Source: Tritrichomonas musculus (taxonomy: Eukaryota; Parabasalia; Tritrichomonadida; Tritrichomonadidae). From it: a DNA stretch of 64,000 nucleotides. The stretch covers positions 806,001-870,000 of the forward strand of contig JAPFFF010000010.1 in the NCBI GenBank assembly GCA_039105265.1, in the 5' to 3' direction. The notes beneath the pieces are model-generated. The model did no database searches. It was not told the DNA's origin and saw only the letters and a list, made by a program, of their open reading frames with translations. A program made the translations under genes and the position numbers. Numbering within the stretch: the stretch's first letter is position 1; each line of letters opens with the position of its first letter. Below are positions 21,134-33,600 of this stretch, in pieces.

Positions 21134-21799
21134 AACAATGAGCTATAATTTTCATAAACATTTTTAATTTTATAATTCTATTATTAATATTTCCTATAAT
21201 TCAGTTAGTATTAAGAGTATTTATGCTTGATTGATTGAACCTTTTCTTTAGAAGCGATCGATTGTATTTTTCTTTTGAAGATATCGAACAGGCTTCTAAA
21301 TAAGAGCTAAATTAACTTTTGTAATAGAAGAATTAGCTTTAAAAAATTGAGAAGTTTGAAAAGGTCCCTAAAACTTTTTATGCCATTTTACATTTTTCGC
21401 CCGAATAATATTTGAAAAAAAAATATTATATTTTCATCTTCAATCTTATTTTGTCTTTGAAACTCTTGAAGAAATTTTGGAAAATTGTTTTTTACATCTG
21501 AAATAAGCTATTCTGTACGAATAAGTTGCGAATATTTGCATAATTGAGAATTGAATTATTTCAGTCACTTTTCTCAAAAAGTTTGTAAAAAACTGTTTAG
21601 AAAATTTCTTAAAGAACGTTAATAAAATAGAAATCATAATATATTTAAATTTTTGCAATAGAAAAGGAAATAAAAATCACATATAAAATAAATATTTATA
21701 ATGCTATATTTTTATTATAGTTTTATTGAGCAGACAAAAATGATTTCAGGTTTTGGCCTAAACCTGAATAATTGGAAATTTTCCACTTTTTTTTTTTTT
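21134..21799. other. AT-rich intergenic DNA
   Basis: Nothing beyond simple AT-rich sequence is visible. The poly-T run directly before 21,800 may belong to the promoter of the next gene. Confidence 0.45.
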
Positions 21800-24106
21800 A
21801 TGTCCAAATCAAATTATCCTCATTTTGAGCAAGATTCGTTCCTAAAAAAAGACGAGAATTCTACCACCACAGTCATTGTTGATGAGAATCCACCTCAAAA
21901 AGCCAATAGTAGAAACCCAATCAATCCAACAATAAATATTTCTCAAAAGGAAATGAAAGAATACATTGAAGAAAATAAAGAACTGTACGGATCTCTTATA
22001 CAATTTCTCAATAATTTAGATAACAATGAGAATTATTTCCAAGATTTAATTAATATTATTTGTCAACAAAAGGGAGAAGAAAACTACCACAAATTTGAAG
22101 AATTTCTTCAATTAATAACGGCAATTTCCAATAATTATCACAGAGAAAAGTCATTTTTCGAAAAAATATATCAAATTCTTGAACATTATGAAGTTCAAAT
22201 CAAACAAACCTTTTCAAATAAAGAATTATTCGATATATTTCAGAGTAACAAAAAAATCCTTCTATTTCTTTTCCAAAAAGAAATTATTACGATAGATGAT
22301 TATATTTATAACGAACTTCAATATAAAATTGAAAGAAACGGAAACCGTTATTACCACTTTTTCTATCCAGAAATCAAAAAGTTTATTGGGGAAGAAAAAA
22401 CCAACGACATTGAAAAAGAACTAGTTTCTATAAATTCAGACATTTTTGATCGTTTTGAAGAGAAACGCCAAGAAGGCGAAAATGACTCATTCATTTGTTC
22501 TCTTATTCGGGAAGACTCAGTTGAAAAGTTTGTTGAATACGTCATTCGAGCAAATATTCCATTAAAAAGTGATGTTATTCCATCACTCTTTGAGACCAAT
22601 TCATTTTTGATTGAAAACAAAAGCACGACTTTGATTGAATATTCTGCTTTTTTTGGTGCAATTCAAATTTTTCAATACTTAAGATTGAATGAAGTTGAAT
22701 TAAAACCTTCACTGTGGCTTTATGCGATTCATTCACGAAATGTGGAATTGATTCATCTTCTTGAATCACTTAAAGTAAATCCACCGAATGAAGAATATAA
22801 AACATGTTTGTGTGAATCAATTAAATGTCATCATAATGAAATTGCAGAATACATTGAAAACAACTTTATAAATGATGATAAAACAAAAAAGATTGAAGAA
22901 GTTATATCATCTGTTTTGAGCTTTCATAACTATGCATATTTCCCATCTTTTTTTGAAGAGAGTGATGAATTTTATTACTTATGCAGCAATAATTATCATA
23001 AACTTGTTAATCTTTTCATCGAAATGAAAAAAAAATACATTGAAAAAATGAATTCAGGAAGAATTTCATTTCAAGAAGCAGCAAATGAAAATAAAATTGA
23101 AATCATCTATTATTTATTATTGACTTTCAATTGTGTTCCTGCAAATTGTTTTTATTTCAACCAAAAAATAAAAAAAATTGCAATTCCTTCATCTGTAACT
23201 TCAATTGGAGAATATGCATTTTATGGATGTTCATCATTGACACAAATCACAATTCCTTCATCTGTGACTTCAATTGAAAAAAATGCATTCTATGGATGTT
23301 CATCATTGACACAAATCACAATTCCTTCATCTGTGACTTCAATTGGATATGGTGCATTCAATAAATGTTCATCATTGACGCAAATCACAATTCCTTCATC
23401 TGTAACTTCAATTGGAGAATATGCATTTGGTGGATGTTCATCATTGACACAAATCACAATTCCTTCATCTATAACTTCAATTGGATATGGTGCATTCAAT
23501 GAATGTTCATCATTGACGCAAATCACAATTCCTTCATCTGTAACTTCAATTGGAAAATTTACATTCTTTGGATGTTCATCATTGACACAAATTGCAATTC
23601 CTTCATCTGTAACTTCAATTGGAGAATATGCATTTTATGGATGTTCATCATTGACACAAATCACAATTCCTTCATCTGTGACTTCAATTGAAAAAGATGC
23701 ATTCTATGGATGTTCATCATTGACGCAAATCACAATTCCTTCATCTGTAACTTCAATTGGATATGGTGCATTCAATAAATGTTCATCATTGACGCAAATC
23801 ACAATTCCTTCATCTGTAACTTCAATTGGAAATGATACATTCAATAAATGTTCATCATTGACGCAAATCACAATTCCTTCATCTGTAACTTCAATTGGAT
23901 ATTGTGCATTTGGTGGATGTTCATCATTGACGCAAATCACAATTCCTTCATCTGTAACTTCAATTGGAGAATATGCATTTTATGGATGTTCATCATTGAC
24001 ACAAATCACAATTCCTTCATCTGTGACTTCAATTGGAAGAAATACATTTCCATCGAATGCAAAAATTGTACATCCATATAATGCAGATTTACACGATTTT
24101 TTATAA
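21800..24106 (+). CDS. DUF3447-like/BspA-like LRR protein
   Basis: About 768 residues from the ATG at 21,800 (MSKSNYPHF). An in-frame ATG at 21,701 would add 33 residues rich in Phe and Tyr encoded partly by a T-run, so the later start is preferred. Residues about 40-430 are helical with ankyrin-like pairs ([50 protein letters not shown]), the arrangement of trichomonad DUF3447 proteins. The C-terminal third is twelve full and one partial 23-residue LRR_5 units with consensus [23 protein letters not shown]. These BspA-like repeats are known from trichomonad surface and cytosolic proteins and are thought to bind partners. No signal peptide or membrane segment is visible, so an intracellular role is as likely as a surface one. 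Confidence 0.85.
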   Translation: MSKSNYPHFEQDSFLKKDENSTTTVIVDENPPQKANSRNPINPTINISQKEMKEYIEENKELYGSLIQFLNNLDNNENYFQDLINIICQQKGEENYHKFEEFLQLITAISNNYHREKSFFEKIYQILEHYEVQIKQTFSNKELFDIFQSNKKILLFLFQKEIITIDDYIYNELQYKIERNGNRYYHFFYPEIKKFIGEEKTNDIEKELVSINSDIFDRFEEKRQEGENDSFICSLIREDSVEKFVEYVIRANIPLKSDVIPSLFETNSFLIENKSTTLIEYSAFFGAIQIFQYLRLNEVELKPSLWLYAIHSRNVELIHLLESLKVNPPNEEYKTCLCESIKCHHNEIAEYIENNFINDDKTKKIEEVISSVLSFHNYAYFPSFFEESDEFYYLCSNNYHKLVNLFIEMKKKYIEKMNSGRISFQEAANENKIEIIYYLLLTFNCVPANCFYFNQKIKKIAIPSSVTSIGEYAFYGCSSLTQITIPSSVTSIEKNAFYGCSSLTQITIPSSVTSIGYGAFNKCSSLTQITIPSSVTSIGEYAFGGCSSLTQITIPSSITSIGYGAFNECSSLTQITIPSSVTSIGKFTFFGCSSLTQIAIPSSVTSIGEYAFYGCSSLTQITIPSSVTSIEKDAFYGCSSLTQITIPSSVTSIGYGAFNKCSSLTQITIPSSVTSIGNDTFNKCSSLTQITIPSSVTSIGYCAFGGCSSLTQITIPSSVTSIGEYAFYGCSSLTQITIPSSVTSIGRNTFPSNAKIVHPYNADLHDFL
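23180..24045 (+). repeat. 69-bp LRR-coding tandem array
   Basis: Each unit is 69 bp and encodes one LRR_5 repeat. Nucleotide identity between units is very high, even at silent sites. Units 1-3 (EYAFYGC, KNAFYGC, YGAFNKC) and units 7-9 (EYAFYGC, KDAFYGC, YGAFNKC) match as a block, which suggests duplication of a six-unit segment of about 414 bp. Confidence 0.9.
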
Positions 24107-24714
24107 TTTTCAGTCAAAATCCTATTTACTAAAATTATACTAAAAATAATGATCATTATTCACAATTTTTTTTTATAAAAAAAAAAAAAAAAAAAAAAAA
24201 AATTCAATTTATCCTTTATCAGCATAAGAATTATTACTTCATATACTTTATCAATATAAGAATTATGTATGTAAATAAAAATAAGTTTTTGTCAACCTTT
24301 AATAATTTTGATATATATCTTTTTGTAAAGGTATACAATTAAATTTTATTGAAAAAGAATACAAATATTGAACTTCTCAAAAAGATGCTGATAATTCAAT
24401 TGCCTTTTCAAATTTGAATGATCCTTTCAAATTAATAAAATAAAAATTTGCATAGGTACGAACACTAATGATAAAAACAAGCAATTATAAAGCTTAAATC
24501 AAAGAATTTAATGTAAATATATTTAAATTTGAATGATCAACACTTTTTGAAAGAGTTTTATATTCAAAAAAAAAAAAAAAAAAAAAAAAAAATTACAAAC
24601 AAACAAAACTAAAAACAAAAACAAAAAATTCCTCTTTTTATTTTATTTTATTTTATTTTTTTGCCTTCCCTCTTTTTTTTTTTTTTTTTTTTATTTTTTT
24701 AACTATGTAAGGTT
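24107..24714. other. Intergenic DNA with long A- and T-runs
   Basis: Runs of A are near 24,178-24,202 and 24,569-24,592. A TTTTA microsatellite is near 24,637-24,660 and a T-run near 24,671-24,692. No gene is seen. Confidence 0.6.
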
Positions 24715-26520
24715 CATTGGCTAATGAATTTCGATAAAATTTTGATGCAGTAAAAGGTCGTTTATAAATAAGTTTGTCTTCATTTCCTTTCAGAATGACA
24801 CATATTTCTGAAAATGATGGACGATCACTTGACTTTTATGACCAGCACCTCTGGATCAGTTCAGATGAAAATTTGCTGCTTGATGACCTGAGATAACTTC
24901 AGCAATGCCAATCCTTGGAAATTCGCCTTTCATCAGAATCTGGAAAACTACAACTCCAAACGCGTAAACATCAACTTTTTCGTCGTAGTCTGTTCGCTCT
25001 TGTAAAAGTTCTGGTGCCATGTACTTCAGTGTCCCTGCCAACTTTCATAAGAGTGTAAAGACCAAAGTCGCTCACTTTGATCTTGTTGTGTTCGTCGACC
25101 AAAATGCTTTCAAGTTTCAGGTCACGGTGAATGATGCCAACTGAGTGAACTTCCTTCATCGCTTGGCTGAGGTCAGCAATCGCACAAACTCGCTCCGAAT
25201 CAGTCAGCTTCTTGATCTTCTTCTTAAGATTCGAAACGCAGTACTCAAGAAGAATGACTGGAGGATGCGTGCTGCCGCCAAAGCTGATGCCAAATGCTTT
25301 GACGATGTTGGCGTGATCAAGCTTAGCAATGCCTTCGTATTCAAAGAGGAATCGTCGAGCGTTTTCAATGTTGAAGACAAATTTACCTTCATCGTCGTCA
25401 TCATTGTTTTCGGAACAGATAACTTCTGGGCAGTAAACTTTGAGCACAAGTCGCTCTTCGCGTGAAACTTCGAAGACTTCTGATGTTGCTCCTCGTCCAA
25501 GTGATTTGATACGCTTCAGTTTGTCAAGTGTCTTTGTGTCAATGATTTCAAGGCCACTTTTTCCTTCTGATTCATTGTTCCCTTTCTCTTGCGTTTCTCG
25601 AAGCTGACGGTTCTCTGATTCGAGTCCTTTGATCCGTTTTTTTGTTCTTCAGTGAAAATATTTCTTAATCTTTCATTTCTAGTGATTTCTGAAGTTCTGA
25701 AACTTCGTCTGGTTTTACTGGTTGACTTGATGAAACAATTTTTCTGATTTTCATGTTTGGAGAGTTCGGAGGTGTCTCAACTCCAACAAAAACAACGGAT
25801 GCAGCAACTCCTGAGATGCAAAATGTGGCGCCACTCGTGACTTTTGTTTCTTCTGGTTGAAAAGCTTTCTTCTTATTCCCACTTTTCAGCCTTAGTTCGC
25901 CATTGTCATTCCATCCACATCCAAGAATTTTTTTCTCTTGTTAGAAAAAGTGAATCATTAAGTCCAGCGGAGGCCTCAATGACATGATACTTGCTCAGTG
26001 ATTCAACAAGTGTGAATTCATTGACTTCTTCTATTCCACTTGGCAGTCCAAAAACTTGACAGTCTTCTGAAATAGCCAAAAAGTGCTTATATGTGCCACT
26101 GATTTCATTGATCATCTTTCCTTTAAAATATTCAACTTCTGAAAATGTTTTATTTTTTGCTTTTGGTGTTAGTGAACACTCGAAGACACGATGACTCTCG
26201 CAAAGAACAATGACTGATTTATCGCCGGACGCGACTTTCACTGCTTTCTCGCCTGGCGGAAGTTTCACATTTCAACCTCTGAGTTCGCTGATTCAAAAAT
26301 TGTTTCCGTTATGATGATCACCGATCCTGTAGTGTCAAAAAGTGAAATTGGTGACCGTTTAACAAATTTAAAAGAAAAATTGTTTCTTTATCTGAATGAG
26401 CATAAACAAGCTGAAATGGGTCGTTCTTGCATTCTCCTGCAACAAGATAAAGTGTGTAATCAGCACCACAAACTGCTGAGATGAATTTGCATGGTTGACC
26501 GTTTTTATTGTGAAGATTAA
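24715..26520 (-). pseudogene. Broken RCC1-coiled coil-kinase gene
   Basis: Reading leftward from about 26,520: RCC1-like strands (FISAVCGADYTLYLVAGE; VKVASGDKSVIVLCESHRVFECSL; ISGTYKHFLAISEDCQVFGLPSG; VIEASAGLNDSLFLT), then a Ser/Pro-rich and coiled-coil stretch (about 25,800-25,560), then a TKL-type kinase domain. The kinase keeps a GRGATSEVFEVS-like glycine loop, VLKVYCPE (ATP Lys), HRDLKLESILV, VSDFG, GTLKYMAPELL, VDVYAFGVV and a final SSDRPSF block. The pieces lie in several frames with stops between them, and the 5' end is missing, so the gene is dead. The RCC1-like stretch at the window's right edge (62,917 on) may be an intact relative of the missing part. Base composition is richer in GC than the surrounding DNA, as expected for former coding sequence. 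Confidence 0.75.
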
Positions 26521-26550
26521 TGAAAAAATGGGGAAAACATGTTCATTTAT

Positions 26551-26610
26551 AAAACTATCATCTAAATATCAATAATATATACAATAATATAATATTTAGA
26601 TGATAGTTTT
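26551..26610. repeat. 19-bp inverted repeat (hairpin)
   Basis: AAAACTATCATCTAAATAT (26,551-26,569) is repeated as its exact reverse complement at 26,592-26,610, with a 22-base AT-rich loop. It lies just outside the truncated 5' end of the RCC1-kinase pseudogene. The remaining DNA to 27,066 is plain AT-rich sequence. Confidence 0.7.
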
Positions 26611-27066
26611 AACACAATATCAATAATATATCTTTTTTTGATTTTAACACAACAACAAAAAACAAAAAATAATATATAAGTGATACTGATTATAAATTTA
26701 TGAACAAAACTTTTTTAGCGCAAAGTAGATGTTAAGATATTGACAATAAACTACAGCATAAACCTTTGAATATTTTTTGAGTGTAAACAAAAAGTTTAAA
26801 ATTTTTAAACTTTTTATTAATTGAGTAAAATACAGCATTGAAGTGAAATAAAAAGTTTAAGAATTTTAAATTGATATAAATGGAATCAAAAGTCATTGAA
26901 GTTTCAACAAATTGAATTATTCAAACTTTTAGCCGTTTATCGTGCCATTGAAAATTTAAAATTTAAAAAAGTAATGAAAATTTATTTTAGTGTTAATATA
27001 ATCTAGATTCAATAAACTAATGATGCGTTACATAATAAAAATTTTTATCTTTTTCACTTTCTTTCT

Positions 27067-28500
27067 TTACTTTCCTGTTTTTCTTTTCTTTTCTTTCTTT
27101 TCTACATCTTCATCTTTTTCTTTTCTTTCTTTTTCTTCACCTTTTAATTTACTGTGGCTTCTTTCTTTCTTTTCTTTTTTGGCTTTCTTTTCTTCTTTTT
27201 CTTCATCTTTTAATTTACTGTGGCTTCTTTCTTTCTTTTCTACATCTTCATCTTTTTCTTTTCTTTCTTTTTCTTTTCTTTCTTTTTCTTCACCTTTTAA
27301 TTTACTGTGGCTTCTTTCTTTCTTTTCTTTCTTTTCTTCATCTTTTAATTTACTGTGGCTTCTTTCTTTCTTTTCTTTCTTTTCTTCATCTTTTAATTTA
27401 CTATGGCTTCTTTCTTTCTTTGCTTTCTTTTCTTCTTTTTCAACATTTTCATCTTCATCTTTTTCTTTCACATCATTCTTTTCTTTTTCATCATCTTTTT
27501 CATCTTTTTCTTTCACATCATTCTTTTCTTTTTCATCTTTTCCATCATCTTTTTCAACATCTTTTCCGTCTTTTCCATCTTCTGTTTTGTCATCGATTTC
27601 AGCTTTTTTCTCTTTTTTCTCTTTTTTAGTCTTTTTCTCTTTCTTCTCTTTTTTCTCTTTCTTCTCTTTCTTCTCTTTCTTCTCTTTTTTCACTTCTTTC
27701 TCTTTTTTATCTTTTTTCTCTTTTTTCACTTCTTTCTCTTTTTTATCTTTTTTCTCTTTTTTCACTTCTTTTTCTTCATCTTTTTTGTCATCAACTTTAC
27801 TTTCTTTTCCCTCTTTATTTTCTTCTTCTTCATTTTTATAATTTTCATTCTTTTCTTCTTCTTCATTTTTTGTATTTTCATTCTTTTCATTCTTTTCTTC
27901 TTCTTGCAATAAAAAATCGTTTCCATCAAAATTCATTAATTGAATGCAATGGTCAAAAAAGGTTGTAAAATTGAACTTTACATGAATGTCTTTGTAAGAT
28001 TGAGTTATTGATGGCAATGTACATATCATAATATTTTCTAAAGTCATGAAATTAACTGCACTTTGATCTGATATTAATATTAGAGTAGAGAATAGCATTG
28101 CAATGCATTTTCTGTTAACATCAGGAAGATGTCGAAGTATATTTTTTGTTGATATAATGGTATCGTCTTTATAGTATTTATTAACAACCGATGGCGTAAT
28201 AATTGGTGTTGGAAGTTCCCTAACCCATTGCTTTATGAATGATGTAAGATCAATAATTGTAACATCGTCGTCAATTTTAAAGTTAGGATCATAACAGTGC
28301 TGCCCTAATTTATCTATTCTATTTTTATTTCCAACTTCTCTAAAAATTCCTTGAACTGTGAGATTATCTAGTAATCTATTTATAATAATAGGCATGAAAA
28401 TAGGAACTCCGTCTTTGTTAACTGGAACTAACTCGATGGGTATTCCAAATATCGTAGGTCGAGAGGCTACACTTATAGTATGCCGATTGAATTTCCTCAT
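27067..28500 (-). CDS. RhoGAP-domain protein with Lys/Glu-rich tail
   Basis: About 477 residues from the ATG at 28,500; TC-ATG at the start resembles the other host genes. Residues about 17-200 form a RhoGAP domain. FGIPIELVPVN opens it, GIFREVGNKN carries the arginine finger (Arg54), and LTSFIKQWVRELPTPIITPSV is the classic KxxxRELPxPL block. It should stimulate GTP hydrolysis by Rho/Rac-type GTPases that control actin. The remaining 270 residues are an extreme low-complexity tail: KKEKKEK runs, then several near-identical units around KKERSHSKLKDEEKKEK. The tail may be a charged helix or a binding platform. Its purine-rich codons also create long false open frames on the opposite strand. 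The stop is TAAA. Confidence 0.88.
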   Translation of the reverse strand: MRKFNRHTISVASRPTIFGIPIELVPVNKDGVPIFMPIIINRLLDNLTVQGIFREVGNKNRIDKLGQHCYDPNFKIDDDVTIIDLTSFIKQWVRELPTPIITPSVVNKYYKDDTIISTKNILRHLPDVNRKCIAMLFSTLILISDQSAVNFMTLENIMICTLPSITQSYKDIHVKFNFTTFFDHCIQLMNFDGNDFLLQEEEKNEKNENTKNEEEEKNENYKNEEEENKEGKESKVDDKKDEEKEVKKEKKDKKEKEVKKEKKDKKEKEVKKEKKEKKEKKEKKEKKEKKTKKEKKEKKAEIDDKTEDGKDGKDVEKDDGKDEKEKNDVKEKDEKDDEKEKNDVKEKDEDENVEKEEKKAKKERSHSKLKDEEKKEKKERSHSKLKDEEKKEKKERSHSKLKGEEKERKEKERKEKDEDVEKKERSHSKLKDEEKEEKKAKKEKKERSHSKLKGEEKERKEKDEDVEKKEKKRKTGK

Positions 28501-30614
28501 GAGGATTTTAAAAACGTTTTGAGAATTTTTTTGAAAAAAACGTTTTTTTGTTTTCAAAATGAGATTATCTTTCCAAAAATCAATAACATAATTGTTCCAA
28601 ATAAAATAATTTAAATATGCAAATAAGCTTTATTTTTAATATTTCGTGTTTAATAAATAAATCATTCAATTGAAAACAAAATTTTCCGAAAAATAATGTA
28701 AAAAGTTCTCATTATATATAATCATATCTTTTTTAAACAGATAAAGCAACAACTCCGGTATAATGAACGTTGATTACTTTGGTTTAATCATGGCTTGTGA
28801 CGACCAGCATTTTTTCTACTTCTCAACTTCGATTATTATTATATATTATGAATTGTGAAAATGCAAAATTGTAAGCTCAAAAAAGTTATAATCTTTTTGG
28901 GGTTTAACTCTTAAATATATGCATATAATTATGGTAATTTCAATAATTATTAACTATTGACGCCTTAAGGAAGAAGAAGAATTTAATAAATTTTATCTGA
29001 TTGTTGATTGACCGATTGTTTTCCTTAACTATAGACCATTTTATGAATAACTCATATTCTGGATGATAAACCAAATGTAATAAATAATAATTTGGTTGCA
29101 AAATATAACTTTTATTTTAAAACCATATTTTATTTATCATATTTATTTTATGAAATATTCAAAATATAACGATATATTTCAATTTTATACATAAATAAAA
29201 TTGAGAGAAATTTAACTTTTTGAGAATTCTTTAAAGAAAATATCTCAGAATACCTCAATTTAACACTAATATTATGGTGATTTTAGTATTTGTTGATAAT
29301 AATTAGACTTCACTTTTTGTATATGAAAACAATAGAAAAAATACAAGTTTTTTTATTGAAAATAATGAAAACATAAAATAATCATATCTCTAAAAAAAAG
29401 ATAATATACTAAATTATTTTTTGTGCATAAATAAATAACAATTAAATTATTTTATGAAATCGTTTTTCTAAAAGAAAAATGCATTTATAAAAAAACGATT
29501 TTTTTTAGGTGAAATGATTGACCATTCAAACAAAAGAAAATAATCATTCTCTTAGCAAACCAATGTAAATTGTTCAAGATTTCTAGATTATTTACGATTA
29601 TAAACTTTTAGCTTCAGTTTAACATAGAAAACTAATATTAAAAAACGATTTTATTATTTTACTTGATGCGAAAAAAGTAAAGGCTAATAATAACAAATAT
29701 TTTAATAAATTAATTTCAAACTATTGCTATTTTTTGTTGAAAGCCTCATGTGGAAAATGCAAAATTTTTATTCTACCACTTAAGTGGGAACTTTCATACT
29801 GTTTTTTGTTGTGAAACTTGATCAATAAATACATTTCCACAGTTAAAGTGTAGCAATAATTCATTTTCTAGTTAATAAGAAATATTCTTTGATATTTGTG
29901 GCATCAGCATCATTATTTTCCTGTTTAAGTAAATGGTTGGCCTGAATTTTCGAATCCAGTTTATTTCTTATTCTTTAAAAAATAAATTTTCAAATACGAT
30001 CTGAATAATAATAATAAAAACTAAATTCCTAATTTTTTTTATTTATTTCTAAAATATTTATTATTTCTAATTGACTTGTTATTCTGATATCAATTATCAG
30101 GTTTGGTACTTTTTTTAACTCAGATAATCGATAATAAAATGCTATAGATTGTAAATTTTAATTGATGAATTCAATTATCAAGTATGAAATGTGATACAAA
30201 AAAAATATTCTTTTGATATCGAATCTTGATTAATCGAAATTAATACTTGAAATAACCATTAAAAATAGTATTTTAATGGCATAAAATAAATATATTCCAA
30301 CTTATTATGTTAAAGAATCAGCTCTTATTAAATTTTATTACGGATATGTGAAGTAATCAGTTAAAAAAGTTTACAAAATTATAATACGTTAAAAAAATTT
30401 CAATTTTGATAATCGATCTTTTATTATTATTCATTATTGATATCAGAGATAATATTTTTGATTTGATATTGATATCAGAAAAATGGATCAATTATCAATA
30501 TCGAAAATCGAGACTTAACAAGCCAATTTTCTAATAATTTTATTATTATATTAAAGATCAAATCAAATATACAGTATTTATGTATAATGATTCTTTGTCT
30601 TGCCATTTTCATCT
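28501..30614. other. 2.1-kb AT-rich intergenic DNA
   Basis: I see no coding signal and no RNA gene. A weak inverted pair, AATTGACTTGTTA (30,069-30,081) and TAACAAGCCAATT (30,516-30,528), is flanked by TTCT on both sides and encloses TGATATC/ATTATC palindromes. This could be a 460-bp decayed element but is not convincing in such AT-rich DNA. Confidence 0.4.
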
Positions 30615-33600
30615 TTAAGTGATATCATTTATATTTGAAAAGTATTGAGACATTTTTTCATAAATGTCAGGATAATCTTCTTTTATTTCACTTATTTGAT
30701 TCGATTTAATAAAATATTCAAAAGATTCATTTTCATTCTTTTCAATAAGTTTTCCATAAAATAATTCTCGTGCATACTCGAACCTTGCATTTAGAATTTC
30801 TTGTTTATATCTTTCATTTTCAGAATCGGCCAATTCTTTCATGAGGAAAACCCAAGATTTATGATTTTTGAGCTTTAAAGATTGAATCAAATAAATCAAT
30901 GCACATGTACAAATATCACTGTTTTTATTTAAGCTTTGTTCGATACCAAAATAATATTGTAAAAGTTCAAAAGCTTGACTTTTTCCATTAATAGCAGCTT
31001 TCATGATTATTTTCAAACCTTTTTCTTTATCAATGTTTTCATTGTAAAGAGTTGTTCCATATTTAATTTGTGCACTTCCATGCCCCAAATCTGCGGCCCT
31101 TTTGAAATATTTTAACGCTTTTTCTCTGCTCTCAAAACTTTCGTCATTGCTGTACAATTTGCCAAAGTGATAGATGACTTTGGCATTTTGGGTACTAATA
31201 AAGGCATCCTCAAATTGGAATAAACGATAATGAGATCTATCGTCATTTTCTGACTCCCTTTTCGAAAAATATTCAAATCTGTAAAATTTAAATTTCTCTA
31301 AAAGTTCAGTTGGTAGCAAATTCCGATCGAAAGTGGGAATGTTTTTGTTTTGTGGATGCTCTTTCATCTCTTCTTCATCATTTTCTGATGATTCTATAGA
31401 ATAAGATGAAGAACTAAAATCTATTGTTGACTCTTCTTTAGCATTTAAATTTCCTCTTTTGATAATTTGCCTTTCTTCTTCTTTGATATTTATCTTTTCT
31501 TCTTTGATATTTATCTTTTCTTCTTTGATATTTATCTTTTCTTCTTTGATATTCGGTCTTTCTTCTTCTTTGATATTCGGTCTTTCTTCTTCTTTGATAT
31601 TCGGTCTTTCTTCTACTTTGACATTTTGTTTTTCTTCTTCTTTTATGTTTGGTTTTTCTTCTTCTTTAATGTTTGGTTTTTCTTCGACTTTAACATTAGG
31701 CCTTACTTCTATTTTGTCATTTGGCTTTTCTTCTACTTTGATTTGCTTCTGGTATTCTATTTTTTGTGGACTTTCATCATTCATCTTATTTTTTTCTAAC
31801 TCTAAATTAATTGCATTATCTTGTAATGGATCATTATTTTCTTTTTGATTTATAATTGTTGAATTTACGATTACTTTTGTGATATTTACATTTGATTGAC
31901 GGTTTTGAGGAAGCGGATACTTCATAGTACGAATTGCTGGGCTTGGAGTTGAAGGGCATCTATTGATAACGGTTGAATTATATATTACATTGACTTTATT
32001 CACATTTGCAGGAGATTTTGCATAATTACTTTTGCTTCGTTGAATGTTTTCATGGGGCGCAGGGACTTCGGGTCCATTTCTAATTTGATGATCGAAATGA
32101 TGTGAATTTGTATCATCATATAATTTAAGCTTTGGTTGATTTTTCGTTTGTTGGCGATAAGGAGTTGGAGGGGTAGATTTTGAAGCACTTATATTCATAA
32201 TATTTATATTTGAATTTATTAAATTTGATTTTTCCAAATTTTCTGCTATTTGTTTACAGTCTTCATTTTGTTGTTCATTTGAATTTATGTTTAGCAAGTT
32301 GATGTTTGAATTATTTATATTTGAACGATTAAAATTAGTGCTGCCAGTATAATTTCTGTTTGGATGGTGTGATGATGTTGGAGCTGATATTGAATGCTTA
32401 AATTTTTCAAAAAATTTTTTACAATAAATTATCGAAGCTTTTTCATGATTCATTTTTCCTGCGAGTTCAAGATAATGATCTGCCAACTCTTCATTTTTGT
32501 CAACAAAAGGCTCTTTTCCATGCTGCAACAAGATACTATAAATGAAATGTGCTTCAGGATCGCCATTAAATATTGCTTTTTTTATATAGCCAATTGCTTT
32601 TTCTTTTTCTTGTATATCATTTGTCGATTTCAGCAAATGGTATCCATATTTTGCCTGTGCGTAAGAATAGTTCAAATCAGCTGATTTTTTCAGATATTTT
32701 TCACCTTCTATTTTGTTAATTTGAACGCCAATTCCTTCAATTAAAGCAACACCGAAATTCGCCATTCCATGCGCATTTTCTTGTTTTGCCGACATTTCGA
32801 GAAAATGCGCTGCTTTCCCCAATTGTTCTTTATCATTTTTTGCTTCTTTTTGTAATAAAAGTCCATAATTATTCTGTGCTTCTGAATAATTCAACAAGGC
32901 TGCTTTTTCATAATATTGCAATGCTTTTTGAATATCTCTTTTAACACCTTTACTTTTTTCGTACATTTTGCCAAGTTTATTCAAAGCAATCGCATTATCT
33001 TTATCAGCCAAATTAACAATATATTTCATTTTAATAAAGTCATCATACAAGTCATTCATCTTCTTTGAACCAACGTAAAATGTCGATTTTTTCATTATAT
33101 CAATAATTCTATTAAAAGAAGGTCTTTCTTGTTCAGATGGACTTAAACAATCATTGATCAAAGTAGTAAAAAATGCTGGAAATTTACTAAATTTATCTTT
33201 TTTCGAATTAAGCATGAATTCTTTCAATGTTTGCTTGTTTCCGACAGCAAAAAAGTGAAGAGCAAGTTCCAGCATTATCACGCCAAATGAATAAACGTCA
33301 TTTGAAAATTTTGGTTCATTAAAATCAAAGTTAGGATCTTTATAATCATTATTACAAATATCTTCAGATTTCATATAAAGTTTTTTTATTGGATAAATGC
33401 AAAAATCAACGAGATAACACTGCTTTGCTTCATCGACAATGACGTTTGATGGACACAAATTTCCGTGACAATGAAGTGAGTTGTGAAGATGGCACATGCC
33501 TTCGGCAATTGCAAATAAACATCTCATTACATCTTCATCATTCCATTCTTTTTTAAAATTTGGATCTTTTAAAAGTTTTTCAAGAGTTGTCATCGAAATA

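Noticed and set aside
23180-24045. CRISPR-like regular array
   Set aside because: The 69-bp units are translated LRR repeats in an open frame of a eukaryotic gene, not repeats with unique spacers.
27020-27912. Long forward frames rich in Phe and Ser
   Set aside because: They are the complement of the Lys/Glu-rich tail of the RhoGAP gene; purine-rich codons on one strand avoid stops on the other.
30069-30528. Possible small element with 13-bp inverted ends and TTCT flanks
   Set aside because: One mismatch in 13 bases and a 4-bp flank in DNA this AT-rich can arise by chance.
31459-31848. Forward Ser/Phe/Ile repeat frames
   Set aside because: Complement of the KxEEKPN repeat of the pseudokinase gene.
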